The position numbers were made by a program, and so were the translations under genes. The notes beneath the pieces are model-generated. The model had not been told where the DNA came from. It worked only from the letters and a program-made list of their open reading frames with translations, and ran no database searches. Below are positions 8,591 through 16,282 of a stretch of DNA of 41,440 nt, piece after piece. Position 1 is the stretch's first letter; each line of letters begins with the position of its first letter. Origin of the DNA: UBA1738 sp045658645 (lineage in GTDB: Bacteria > Bacillota > Clostridia > UBA1381); contig JAZOVJ010000074.1 in the NCBI GenBank assembly GCA_045658645.1, positions 1 through 41,440 of the forward strand, written 5' to 3'.

Positions 8591-8630
8591 AACGAAATTT
8601 TTTAACTAATTCTAAAGTGAGGGACTAAAA

Positions 8631-8903
8631 ATGTACGAAGACAAAACTTTAATCTGTAAGGACTGCGGTCAGGAATTTATTTTCTCTGCAGGTGAACAGG
8701 AATTTTATGCAGAGAAAGGATTTCAGAATGAGCCTATTCGCTGTAAGGATTGCAGAATTGCAAGAAAGAACAGCTTAAAGCAGAATAGAGAAATGTATGA
8801 AATCACCTGTGCGAGCTGTGGTAAGGTAGACAAAGTTCCATTCTTGCCAAAGAACGACAGACCGGTTTATTGCAGTGAATGTTTTGAAAAAAATAAGGAA
8901 TAA
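8631..8903 (+). CDS. Double zinc-ribbon protein (zf-trcl type)
   Basis: A 90-residue protein with two four-cysteine zinc sites. The first is CKDCGQEF plus CKDCR; the second is CASCGK plus CSECF. The spacing EQEFYAEKGFQNEPIRC and the VPFLPKNDRPVYC motif are typical of the small probable-zinc-binding family found in Clostridia and cyanobacteria. The role is unknown; nucleic-acid or ribosome binding would be a guess. The start codon is preceded by GTGAGGG about 8 bases upstream. It sits behind sigH and the structured leader, and ends at a strong terminator. Confidence 0.85.
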   Translation: MYEDKTLICKDCGQEFIFSAGEQEFYAEKGFQNEPIRCKDCRIARKNSLKQNREMYEITCASCGKVDKVPFLPKNDRPVYCSECFEKNKE

Positions 8904-8935
8904 TCTCTTGCTTTTTAAGAGAAACTGAATTTTTG

Positions 8936-8971
8936 GGGACTGTATGGTATTAACCATTAGTCCCTTTTTTT
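8936..8971 (+). terminator. Terminator after the zinc-ribbon gene
   Basis: GGGACT (8936-8941) pairs with AGTCCC (8959-8964) around an inner GGT/ACC stem, and seven T follow. Its 3' arm overlaps the last codons of the convergent ylbJ. Confidence 0.8.
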
Positions 8972-10054
8972 GTAATTAATTTTGCATTGTTTAATCCTCA
9001 TAGATGTAAATGTTATAACAAGTATCCCTAAAATCACAAAAAACAGAATGTTTATAACAGAATAAAAAGAACTCATACAAAAGCCTGCGGACATAACTGC
9101 AGAAGTGTTTTTGAACACCGATATCTTTGGCGGAAATAAACAGAAATACATATAAGTAAAAAAGGCTGAAAATAATCCGTGCAGGATTTTACCGGCAATA
9201 TATGGCACTAATGAAAGGTGGTATTTAGCCACGATTGCCGCAACCTGAATATGCACGCATATTCCGGCAAAGCCTACAATAAACGCGGAAAGTGTAAGCT
9301 TAATTGTTACAGGAAGCGTAGTATGGCTTATGGTCTTTGTGCCGCCTGTCATCTCTAAAATTCCTGTTATGAAAGACTTAATGGAATCGTTCAAGGGAAG
9401 ATGCGTGGTTATGATACCTGAAATTACACCGAAAAATATAACGGCACCCGAAACGGTCAGAATGCTGTTTATTGAGCTTGCCAGAACCTTTGAAAACACC
9501 TGTGAAAAACTGTCTTCGCTTTGGTTTAAGGAATAGATGGGTGCTGTGTGCTTATCTTTTTCATAAAAGCGGAACAAAAAACCTACCAATAGAGTTGAAA
9601 GAATATGTGATACATATAGAACTGCCCCGATCTTTGCGCTTGAATATATAGCAGAACCTACTGCACCCAAAATAAAAAGCGGTCCTGAATTATTGCAAAA
9701 GGCAAGAAGACGCTCGGTTTCGGTTTTGGAAAGATACCCTGACTCATATAACTGGCAGGCGGTTACAGCACCAAGCGGGTATCCGCTTACAATACCTAAA
9801 ACAAGGGCAGACGCCCCCGGACCGCCAACGTTAAATAAAGGTCGCATAAAAGGACCTGATACCTTGGCGAGAATTTTGGTAAAACCGGAGTAAATCAAAA
9901 GACCTGAGCAAATAAAGAAAGGGAAAAGAGACGGAATAATAACGTCATAGCAAAGGTATAGCCCTGATTTTGCATAAGTGATTGCATTTTGCGGAAAAAG
10001 CAGTATCATCAGTGCGATAAACGCCACAAACAAATAAGGAATATTGCGCTTCAA
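8957..10054 (-). CDS. ylbJ: Sporulation integral membrane protein YlbJ
   Basis: A 365-residue polytopic membrane protein of the nucleoside-recognition (Gate) domain class. Family signatures are PSLFPFFICSGLLI, GPGASALVLGIVSGYPLGA, the AFCNNSGPLF segment and a second Gate-like half near residues 200-260. YlbJ is a mother-cell protein of the SigE regulon needed for heat-resistant spores in Bacillus. The start is TTG, with a perfect GGAGGTGA 6 bases upstream. It is divergent from yqfC, another mother-cell gene, and a SigE-like promoter sits just upstream. Confidence 0.9.
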   Translation of the reverse strand: MKRNIPYLFVAFIALMILLFPQNAITYAKSGLYLCYDVIIPSLFPFFICSGLLIYSGFTKILAKVSGPFMRPLFNVGGPGASALVLGIVSGYPLGAVTACQLYESGYLSKTETERLLAFCNNSGPLFILGAVGSAIYSSAKIGAVLYVSHILSTLLVGFLFRFYEKDKHTAPIYSLNQSEDSFSQVFSKVLASSINSILTVSGAVIFFGVISGIITTHLPLNDSIKSFITGILEMTGGTKTISHTTLPVTIKLTLSAFIVGFAGICVHIQVAAIVAKYHLSLVPYIAGKILHGLFSAFFTYMYFCLFPPKISVFKNTSAVMSAGFCMSSFYSVINILFFVILGILVITFTSMRIKQCKINYKKRD

Positions 10055-10075
10055 TTCAAATCACCTCCAGTATTC

Positions 10076-10104
10076 ACTTTATGACATCACCTGAAAAAAT
10101 ATAG
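10076..10104 (-). promoter_or_regulatory. SigE-like mother-cell promoter for ylbJ
   Basis: On the minus strand an ATATT core -35 element is followed by 14 bases and CATAAAGT, close to the Bacillus SigE consensus (ATATT, 14-15 bases, CATACAHT). The predicted transcript would begin at or just before the GGAGGTGA ribosome binding site, giving a very short leader. The -35 lies against a SigE-like -10 for the opposite gene (10105-10112). Confidence 0.55.
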
Positions 10105-10112
10105 CATATAAT
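10105..10112 (+). promoter_or_regulatory. Possible SigE-like -10 element for yqfC
   Basis: CATATAAT matches seven of eight positions of the SigE -10 consensus and lies 6 bases before the AAGGAGTGA ribosome binding site of yqfC. The expected -35 region (about 10084-10090) matches poorly, so this is weaker than the ylbJ promoter. Confidence 0.3.
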
Positions 10113-10133
10113 TTTCATAAGGAGTGATGGGTT

Positions 10134-10394
10134 TTGGATATAGCAAGAAAAATTTCGGAAGTGCTTGAAATCCCAACCGAGTCAATGCTTAATATCCCAA
10201 GAATAACTATTGTAGGAAAAGAAAAGGTACACGTGGAAAATTATGTTGCACTTTTAGACTATAAAAGGGAAAATATCCGTCTTAAATATCAGGGCGGGGT
10301 TATAGATATTTTGGGTAAGGGTTTTGAAATTAAGGTAATCGGTGAAGAAAATATTGTGGTATTGGGTGAAATTGAGTCGGTAAAGTTGGTTTAG
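10134..10394 (+). CDS. yqfC: Sporulation protein YqfC (YabP/YqfC family)
   Basis: An 86-residue protein of the YabP/YqfC family. Visible signatures are ISEVLEIPTESMLNIPRI near the N-terminus, then VENYVALLDYKRENIRLK and GKGFEIKVI. The family consists of small SigE-dependent sporulation proteins of unknown biochemical role. The start is TTG, 9 bases after AAGGAG; the nearby ATG and GTG codons are in another frame. It is the first gene of a long plus-strand block and is followed 16 bases later by yqfD, the usual pair. Confidence 0.88.
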   Translation: MDIARKISEVLEIPTESMLNIPRITIVGKEKVHVENYVALLDYKRENIRLKYQGGVIDILGKGFEIKVIGEENIVVLGEIESVKLV

Positions 10395-10410
10395 GGGAGG
10401 TTTTTGTGAA

Positions 10411-11631
10411 TTGTTTTTAATAAAAATCTTCCATTTTTTAAAAGGTTATGTTATACTATCAATAAAGGGACATAATAAGGAAGAGTTTTTGAGCCGTGCT
10501 GTAAAAGGCGGAGTGAAAATTCTTGAAAGTGTTACCTTTGATGATGAAATAAGAGTCAAAATTTTTGCTTGCGAGTTCCCTGTGCTTAAACGTTTTAAAC
10601 CGAAGTGCAGAGTGCATATTCTGAAAAAATGCGGACTTTGGTTTTGGTTGAAAGGAACAAGAAAAGCATTTCTTTGCGGATTGGTTTTGTTTTTGGTTCT
10701 TTTAACCCTAAGCTCGCAGTTTGTGTGGGATATACGCTATGAAGGCGTAGAAAATACAGACACAGAAAAGCTGGAATTGGCAATAAAAAAAGCGGGGCTT
10801 CATCGTGGAATGCTTAAGGTGCAACTGAAATCCGGCTATGAAATGAAGGATATTATTTTAAATAATACCGATGATATTGCATGGGCTTGGGTGTACGTTA
10901 AGGGAACGAGAGCGGTGGTTAAAATTCGTGAGAACATTATTCCACCTGAAGTTTTTGACCCTGATGTGCCTTGCGATATAGTGGCGTCACGGAGCGGACT
11001 TATAAAGAGCATAACCACTATAAGAGGAAGATGTGTAGCAAGTGAAAATCAGATGGTAGCACCGGGGGATACCATAATCTCGGGAACGTACCGGTTTGAT
11101 GATAAACCCGCCTATCAGGTACACGCATCGGGGAGCGTCAAGGCAGAAACCGAGCATATACGCTCCGGCGTATATAAACAGGTCTACTGCTATAAAAAGT
11201 ACACAGGCAGAAAAAGACATAAAGTGAGAATAAAAATATTCGGTATTGATATTCCGCTTTTCATAAAGGAAGAGTCAGGTTTTAACGAGTACGATATAGC
11301 CGAAAAAAACTATGACCTTAAGATAGCAGGAAACTATCTGGGTGCAGGGATTTCGGTAAGAACCGCAAAAGAGTATATAGAGGAAAAGGAACCCATTTCC
11401 TTTGAAAGTACAGTAGATTTTGCGGAAAAGGAACTGGAAAAGCAAATTTCAAAGGAGTTACTTTTTGGAGCGGAGCTTATAGAAAAGAAAACCGAAACTG
11501 AAAAAATAGACGAGGAAACCGTTAAAGTAACGGTTATAATGAATTTTATAGAAGAAATAGGAACAGAAAAACGAATTGATGAGGTGACACAAGTTGAACC
11601 AAAGACAGATAGAACTGCCGGAAGCAGTTGA
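10411..11631 (+). CDS. yqfD: Sporulation protein YqfD
   Basis: A 406-residue membrane protein of the YqfD (SpoIV-related) family. The N-terminal cytoplasmic part (about 1-85) includes GHNKEEFLSRAVKGGV. A transmembrane helix covers about residues 88-108, and a large outer region follows that contains the IIPPEVFDP and GSVKAETEH motifs typical of the family. It is part of the SigE mother-cell regulon in Bacillus. The start is TTG, 10 bases after GGGGAGG, slightly longer spacing than usual; the alternative GTG is in a different frame and is soon blocked. Its last 38 bases overlap the start of phoH. Confidence 0.9.
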   Translation: MFLIKIFHFLKGYVILSIKGHNKEEFLSRAVKGGVKILESVTFDDEIRVKIFACEFPVLKRFKPKCRVHILKKCGLWFWLKGTRKAFLCGLVLFLVLLTLSSQFVWDIRYEGVENTDTEKLELAIKKAGLHRGMLKVQLKSGYEMKDIILNNTDDIAWAWVYVKGTRAVVKIRENIIPPEVFDPDVPCDIVASRSGLIKSITTIRGRCVASENQMVAPGDTIISGTYRFDDKPAYQVHASGSVKAETEHIRSGVYKQVYCYKKYTGRKRHKVRIKIFGIDIPLFIKEESGFNEYDIAEKNYDLKIAGNYLGAGISVRTAKEYIEEKEPISFESTVDFAEKELEKQISKELLFGAELIEKKTETEKIDEETVKVTVIMNFIEEIGTEKRIDEVTQVEPKTDRTAGSS

Positions 11632-12622
11632 CCTTCAGGAATTGTTCGGCAGTTTTGACAGTAACCTAAAGCTGTTGGAAAAGGGGCTGAATGTTGGAAT
11701 AACATCACGTGACAATGCCATAAAGATAACCGGCGAAGACGACAATCTTGATAAAGCAGGCGAAGTTGTTAGCATACTTTTAAAGATTTTGGAGCGAGGA
11801 GAGGAAATTGACGAGCAGAAAATCCTTTATGCAATAACAATGGTACAGGAAAACGGCGGAGTTGATTTAAAACTTCTTGGCGAGGACTGTATTGCAGTAA
11901 GCCACAGGGGAACGCCTATTAAGACAAAAACACTTGGACAGAAAAAATATATAGAGGCTATTGATAATAACACCATCGTGTTCGGGATAGGACCTGCGGG
12001 AACGGGAAAAACATACCTTGCGGTTGCAAAGGCGGTTACAGCGCTTCGGAATAAGGAAGTGAACAGAATAATCCTGACCAGACCTGCCGTTGAAGCGGGA
12101 GAGAAACTTGGATTTTTACCGGGCGATTTGCAAAACAAGGTGGACCCTTACCTAAGACCTTTATATGACGGGATGTATGAAATGCTTGGCGGTGAGGGAT
12201 TTGCACGTTATCAGGAGCGTGGTATGATTGAGGTAGCACCTCTTGCCTATATGCGAGGAAGAACGTTAGATAATGCCTTTATAATTTTGGACGAAGCACA
12301 GAACACAACACCGGAACAGATGAAGATGTTCCTGACAAGAATTGGATTTGGCTCACGTGCAGTTGTGACGGGCGATATTACGCAGGTCGACTTGCCGGAC
12401 GGCAAAAAGTCAGGACTTAAGGTGGCGCAGAAGGTTCTTAAAAATGTTGAGGATATTGAATTCACAATCCTGACCGAAAAAGACGTTGTGCGTCATCCGT
12501 TGGTACAAAAGATTATTAAGGCGTATGAAAAATACGATATTGAACAGGAGAAAAAACGAAAGAATGACAAGGATAATAATAGAGAACGAGCAAAACGCAA
12601 TCAAAATCAGCGAGGAAATTGA
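11594..12622 (+). CDS. phoH: PhoH-like ATPase
   Basis: A 342-residue PhoH-family P-loop NTPase. An N-terminal KH-like region is followed by Walker A GPAGTGKT at 133-140, the LTRPAVEAGEKLGFLPG segment, and Walker B IILDEAQ at about 228-234. The family is linked to RNA handling and, with YbeY, to ribosome quality control; the next gene is ybeY. The start is TTG with GAGGTGA 6 bases upstream, inside the end of yqfD, so translation is probably coupled. The charged C-terminus (KKRKNDKDNNRERAKRNQN) overlaps the beginning of ybeY. Confidence 0.95.
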   Translation: MNQRQIELPEAVDLQELFGSFDSNLKLLEKGLNVGITSRDNAIKITGEDDNLDKAGEVVSILLKILERGEEIDEQKILYAITMVQENGGVDLKLLGEDCIAVSHRGTPIKTKTLGQKKYIEAIDNNTIVFGIGPAGTGKTYLAVAKAVTALRNKEVNRIILTRPAVEAGEKLGFLPGDLQNKVDPYLRPLYDGMYEMLGGEGFARYQERGMIEVAPLAYMRGRTLDNAFIILDEAQNTTPEQMKMFLTRIGFGSRAVVTGDITQVDLPDGKKSGLKVAQKVLKNVEDIEFTILTEKDVVRHPLVQKIIKAYEKYDIEQEKKRKNDKDNNRERAKRNQNQRGN

Positions 12623-13058
12623 GAACACCATAAAAAAGGTTATTGACGCATCACTGGAATATGAGAACTGTGACTTTGATGCAGAGGTCAGTGTTACTAT
12701 CGTGGATAACGAAGCAATCCGTGAGATAAATAACGAGACCAGAAACCTTAATATGCCAACCGATGTTCTTTCCTTTCCTATGCTTTATTTTGATGAGGAC
12801 GGAAATATTATTGACTCGGAATTTGATATGGACGGAGACGTTCTTGTTTTGGGCGACATCGTTATTTCAGCAGAGCGTGCTAAAACGCAGGCGGAGGAGT
12901 TTGGACACTCATTTCTTCGTGAAATAGCATTTTTAACGGTACACTCAATGCTTCACCTTTTGGGCTATGACCACGTAGACGACCCTGAGGGTGAGAGAAT
13001 AATGTTTGCAAAACAGGAAGAAATTTTAGATAAGCTGGGGATAAAACGAGAGGTGTAA
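12564..13058 (+). CDS. ybeY: Endoribonuclease/rRNA maturation factor YbeY
   Basis: A 164-residue YbeY metalloprotein that acts in 16S rRNA 3'-end maturation and ribosome quality control. The zinc motif HSMLHLLGYDH is complete (H127, H131, H137), preceded by PTDVLSFP and GDIVIS. I start it at ATG 12564, the first residue that resembles the family N-terminus (MTRIIIENEQ). The open frame extends 78 bases further into phoH, but that part is phoH coding sequence. AGGAG lies 13 bases upstream, somewhat far, so coupling to phoH translation may matter. The overlap with phoH is 59 bases. Confidence 0.93.
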   Translation: MTRIIIENEQNAIKISEEIENTIKKVIDASLEYENCDFDAEVSVTIVDNEAIREINNETRNLNMPTDVLSFPMLYFDEDGNIIDSEFDMDGDVLVLGDIVISAERAKTQAEEFGHSFLREIAFLTVHSMLHLLGYDHVDDPEGERIMFAKQEEILDKLGIKREV

Positions 13059-13059
13059 C

Positions 13060-13503
13060 ATGAGTTTTCGCTATGCCATAGAAGGAATAATTTCTGCAAT
13101 CCGAAGTGAGAAGCATTTAAGATTTCATATAGTGATTGCAAATTTAATTTGCGTTTTTGCAAAATGCTATGGGATTTCAAGAACTGAATGGGCGGTTCTT
13201 CTTTTGTGTATCTTTTTAGTTATTTCGGCAGAACTTTTTAACACGGCTATTGAAAAGGCGGTGGATACCGCAACAAGCGAAATAAAGCCGGTTGCGAAGA
13301 TTTCAAAGGACGCATCAGCAGGGGCTGTGCTTGCCCTTTGTATCGGTGCGGTTTTGGTGGGAGTGTGCATTTTTGGAGATTTTGCAAAAATCGGCACAAC
13401 CATTATACATATTTTTACGGACATCAGAATTTTAATCCCAAGCGTTATTTTGGGAATTTTAGATATAGTATTTTTAGTATTCGGAGGAAAAAATGACAGA
13501 TAA
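13060..13503 (+). CDS. dgkA: Diacylglycerol/undecaprenol kinase family protein
   Basis: A 147-residue membrane protein of the prokaryotic DgkA family. It has the amphipathic N-terminal helix (MSFRYAIEGIISAIRSEKHLR) and three helices, with the catalytic signature AELFNTAIEKAVD. In Gram-positive bacteria this enzyme phosphorylates undecaprenol to recycle the cell-wall carrier lipid. The C-terminus is longer than the usual 120-130 residues, with an extra hydrophobic helix (residues 122-142) of unknown purpose. It starts one base after the ybeY stop, with GAGAGGTG upstream, and overlaps era by 11 bases. Confidence 0.9.
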   Translation: MSFRYAIEGIISAIRSEKHLRFHIVIANLICVFAKCYGISRTEWAVLLLCIFLVISAELFNTAIEKAVDTATSEIKPVAKISKDASAGAVLALCIGAVLVGVCIFGDFAKIGTTIIHIFTDIRILIPSVILGILDIVFLVFGGKNDR

Positions 13504-14383
13504 TTTCAAGTCAGGCTTTGCCGCTATAATCGGTATGCCAAATGTAGGAAAGTCAACACTTTTAAACCTGATTGCAGGACAGAAAATAGCAATCATTTCA
13601 AACAAGCCACAGACAACAAGAAACAAGATTTTAGCAATCCACACAACAGATGAATACCAGATTGTATTTACCGATACACCCGGAATACACAGACCGCACA
13701 ATAAGCTTGGTGAGTTTATGGTAAAGGTTGCAAATGAGTCTATGAACGAAATGGACGTGGTTCTTTTTGTTGTTGATGCAACACGCCCGATAAATGAAAT
13801 GGAAAAAGAGATAGCAATGAACATTGATAAAACAGGTGTTCCTGCAATTTTAGTTATAAATAAGGTGGACGCAGTAAAAAAAGAGGACCTTCTTCCTATT
13901 ATTGCGGACTATTCAAGCCTTCACAATTTTTCATCAATAATTCCGCTTTCTGCAAAAACAGGTGACGGAGCAGAGCTTCTTTTAAAGGACATTGAGGCAC
14001 TTCTTCCCAAAGGACCGATGTTCTACTATGAGGATATGGTAACCGACCAGCCTGAAAAACAGATTGCAGCAGAAATCATCCGTGAGAAGATGCTCTGGCT
14101 TTTGGATAAAGAAGTACCACACGGTATTGCGATTGAAATAGAAAAAATGCAGGAGCTTTCAGATATTACCAAAATTTATGCGGTAATCTATTGCGAAAAG
14201 GGAAGCCATAAGGGAATTGTAATTGGTAAAAATGGCGAGATGCTTAAGAAAATTGGTCAGAAAGCACGTGCAGACATAGAAGAAATGCTGGATAAAAAGG
14301 TATATCTGGAACTTTGGGTGAGAGTTAAAAATGACTGGAGAAACTCCGACAGAATGATAAAAAATTTCGGTTATGAAGTATAA
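13493..14383 (+). CDS. era: GTPase Era
   Basis: A 296-residue Era GTPase that binds the 3' end of 16S rRNA during 30S assembly. G1 is GMPNVGKST at 14-22, the switch I region contains QTTRNK, G3 is DTPG, G4 is NKVD and G5 is SAKTG. A C-terminal KH domain (about 205-290) carries GIVIGKNGEMLKKIG. The ATG lies within the end of dgkA, with GGAGG 6 bases upstream. The order ybeY-dgkA-era-yqzL-recO is common in Firmicutes. Confidence 0.97.
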   Translation: MTDNFKSGFAAIIGMPNVGKSTLLNLIAGQKIAIISNKPQTTRNKILAIHTTDEYQIVFTDTPGIHRPHNKLGEFMVKVANESMNEMDVVLFVVDATRPINEMEKEIAMNIDKTGVPAILVINKVDAVKKEDLLPIIADYSSLHNFSSIIPLSAKTGDGAELLLKDIEALLPKGPMFYYEDMVTDQPEKQIAAEIIREKMLWLLDKEVPHGIAIEIEKMQELSDITKIYAVIYCEKGSHKGIVIGKNGEMLKKIGQKARADIEEMLDKKVYLELWVRVKNDWRNSDRMIKNFGYEV

Positions 14384-14452
14384 CCAAAAAGTGACAGTAT
14401 AAAGCCTCTTCAAATTACCTAACCTAAAAATAAAAAAGCAGGGGGTAATTTT

Positions 14453-14626
14453 ATGGAGATGAAAAATTTTTCTTGGCAGGCATTCAAAAAAACAGGTGAT
14501 ATTGACGCATATCTTTTGTATTGTGCCGCACGGGATAACGAAAAACACGAGGATAATCAATGGAAAGCATTAAAACAAGAGGCATCATTACAAAGTGCCG
14601 CGATTTCGGAGAATCAAATTGTATGA
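14453..14626 (+). CDS. yqzL: YqzL-family small protein
   Basis: A 57-residue protein. The core FSWQAFKKTGDIDAYLLYCA matches the YqzL family, which lies between era and recO in many Firmicutes; function unknown. GGGGG sits 6 bases before the first ATG; a second ATG two codons on is possible. The frame continues past the usual YqzL end (family length is about 45-50) and overlaps recO by 67 bases, so the last residues may be of little importance. Short enough to be missed by length-filtered gene finding. Confidence 0.75.
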   Translation: MEMKNFSWQAFKKTGDIDAYLLYCAARDNEKHEDNQWKALKQEASLQSAAISENQIV

Positions 14627-15279
14627 TGACAGTCCTGGCGGATAGCTTGGGTGTGATTACCGTGTCCGCATACGGCGTCAGAAGCCGAAAAAGTAAAACC
14701 CGGGTACGTTTGTTTTCCTGTGCAGATTTTGTCCTTAGTAAAAAAGGCGACATTTACCGAATGGAGCAAATGGACCTGGTTGACGCCTTTTTCCCAATTT
14801 GCGAAGATATAACAAAGCTTTCTTTAGCAAACTATCTTGCAGACCTTGCCAAAGACGCTTTTGAAACGGCCGACAGTGATGTCTTAAAACTGCTTTTAAA
14901 TACTATGTATGTAATAAGCTATAAAGAAACTGACATAAGCCTTGTAAAAGCAGTGTATGAATTGAAGATTGCGCAGTATATGGGGTACGAGCCACACATT
15001 GATTCTTGTGTTGCTTGCCAAAACACACAGGACATTGTGGCGTTTGATATAGAAATGGGAGTTAAGTGTAAAAATTGCGCAACTATTACTGACTACCCCA
15101 TAATGCGTGGTGTTTATGAGGCACTTAAATATATTCTACAAACCGAGGATACAAAAATTTTCTCTTTTGAAGTATCTGACGAAGTGAAAAAAGAACTTTG
15201 CAAGTTAGCAGAAAAGTATGTTGCAACAAAAACAGAGAGGAACTATAAATCTTTGGATTATCTTAAGAAAATAATGTAA
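14560..15279 (+). CDS. recO: DNA repair protein RecO
   Basis: A 239-residue RecO that loads RecA at gapped DNA together with RecR. The N-terminal OB fold runs from about residue 1 to 80 (GIITKCRDFGESN, LLSADSLG-like strands). The helical C-terminal domain carries a four-cysteine zinc site, CVAC at about 150 and CKNC at about 170. GAGG lies 8 bases before the ATG. It overlaps the end of yqzL and is followed 16 bases later by the deaminase gene. Confidence 0.93.
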   Translation: MESIKTRGIITKCRDFGESNCMMTVLADSLGVITVSAYGVRSRKSKTRVRLFSCADFVLSKKGDIYRMEQMDLVDAFFPICEDITKLSLANYLADLAKDAFETADSDVLKLLLNTMYVISYKETDISLVKAVYELKIAQYMGYEPHIDSCVACQNTQDIVAFDIEMGVKCKNCATITDYPIMRGVYEALKYILQTEDTKIFSFEVSDEVKKELCKLAEKYVATKTERNYKSLDYLKKIM

Positions 15280-15295
15280 AAGGGAGAAATACATA

Positions 15296-15784
15296 ATGGA
15301 AAGAAGAGACAAGACAAACTACTATCTTGATATTGCCCAGACAGTTGCGGAGCGTGGAACCTGCCTTCGCCGTAACTATGGCGCTATTATCGTTAAAAAT
15401 GATGAAATAATCTCAACAGGCTATGTTGGCGCGCCGCGTGGCAGAAAAAATTGCAGCGACCTTGGTGTTTGTATACGTCAGCAAATGAACATACCAAGAG
15501 GCGAGAGATACGAAATGTGCCGAAGCGTTCACGCCGAGGCAAATGCCATAATTTCTGCATCAAGAAATGAGCTTATTGACTCAACTCTGTACCTTGTGGG
15601 CCTTGAAGCATCAACAGGCGAGCTTGTGGCAAACAGCTGTTGCTGTGCTATGTGTAAGCGTATGGTTATAAACGCAGGGATAAAGCAGGTTGTTATCCGT
15701 GATACTCACGATGAGTACCGCATAGTTGACGTAAATGACTGGGTTTTAGACGATGAATCCTTAAGCGGACAGATGGGTTATTAA
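15296..15784 (+). CDS. dCMP/cytidine deaminase family protein (ComEB-like)
   Basis: A 162-residue zinc deaminase. The catalytic HAEAN and the second zinc motif CCCAMCKR are both intact, and the N-terminal RNYGAIIVKNDEIISTGYVGAPRG segment is typical of the dCMP deaminase/ComEB group. It would convert dCMP to dUMP for thymidylate synthesis. The ribosome binding site AAGGGAG is well placed. It is the last gene of the block that began at yqfC; rpsT begins from its own promoter just after. A closely related cytidylate deaminase role cannot be excluded by eye. Confidence 0.88.
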   Translation: MERRDKTNYYLDIAQTVAERGTCLRRNYGAIIVKNDEIISTGYVGAPRGRKNCSDLGVCIRQQMNIPRGERYEMCRSVHAEANAIISASRNELIDSTLYLVGLEASTGELVANSCCCAMCKRMVINAGIKQVVIRDTHDEYRIVDVNDWVLDDESLSGQMGY

Positions 15785-15811
15785 AAATTTTGGAAAATTT
15801 AAAAAAAACAC

Positions 15812-15840
15812 TTGCATTTTTTGTTTGATTGTGGTAAAAT
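15812..15840 (+). promoter_or_regulatory. SigA-type promoter for rpsT
   Basis: TTGCAT, a 17-base spacer, then TAAAAT, ending 39 bases before the rpsT start codon in an AT-rich gap. Confidence 0.65.
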
Positions 15841-15879
15841 ATCAAGGTATTATGCATTAGACTATTTGGAGGTGACATT

Positions 15880-16146
15880 ATGCCTAACATTAAATCAGCA
15901 AAAAAGCGTGTTTTGGTTATTAAGAAGAAGACTCTTATCAACCAGATGCACAAGACAGCTCTTAAGACAGCTATCAGAAAGTTCAACGATGCTGTTGAGG
16001 CAAAGAATGTTGATGAAGCAAAGGTACTATTCAACAATGCAGTAAGCAAGTTGGATAAGAGCGTAAAGCACGGTATTCTTCACAAGAACGCTGCTGCAAG
16101 AAAGAAATCACAGCTGGCTATAAAGCTTGCAAAGATTGACGCGTAA
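15880..16146 (+). CDS. rpsT: 30S ribosomal protein S20
   Basis: An 88-residue, lysine- and alanine-rich S20. It shows MPNIKSAKKRV at the N-terminus and GILHKNAAARKKSQLA near the C-terminus, and it binds 16S rRNA early in 30S assembly. GGAGGTGA lies upstream of the ATG. It is a single-gene unit with its own promoter and a strong terminator. Codons are strongly biased (aag, aac, cgt), as expected for a highly expressed gene. Confidence 0.98.
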   Translation: MPNIKSAKKRVLVIKKKTLINQMHKTALKTAIRKFNDAVEAKNVDEAKVLFNNAVSKLDKSVKHGILHKNAAARKKSQLAIKLAKIDA

Positions 16147-16149
16147 GAG

Positions 16150-16176
16150 AAAAGCTGCTTTTAAGCAGCTTTTTTT
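16150..16176 (+). terminator. Terminator after rpsT
   Basis: AAGCTGC pairs with GCAGCTT around TTTTAA, and seven T follow, a few bases after the rpsT stop. Confidence 0.85.
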
Positions 16177-16282
16177 GTGCCATTTTTTATAAACTGGTTA
16201 TATAAAATTTATTTGTTTTGGTGATTTAAATATTATCAAGACTGTTGTAAAATAAAGCCATAAATTACAAGAGGTGAGAAAA

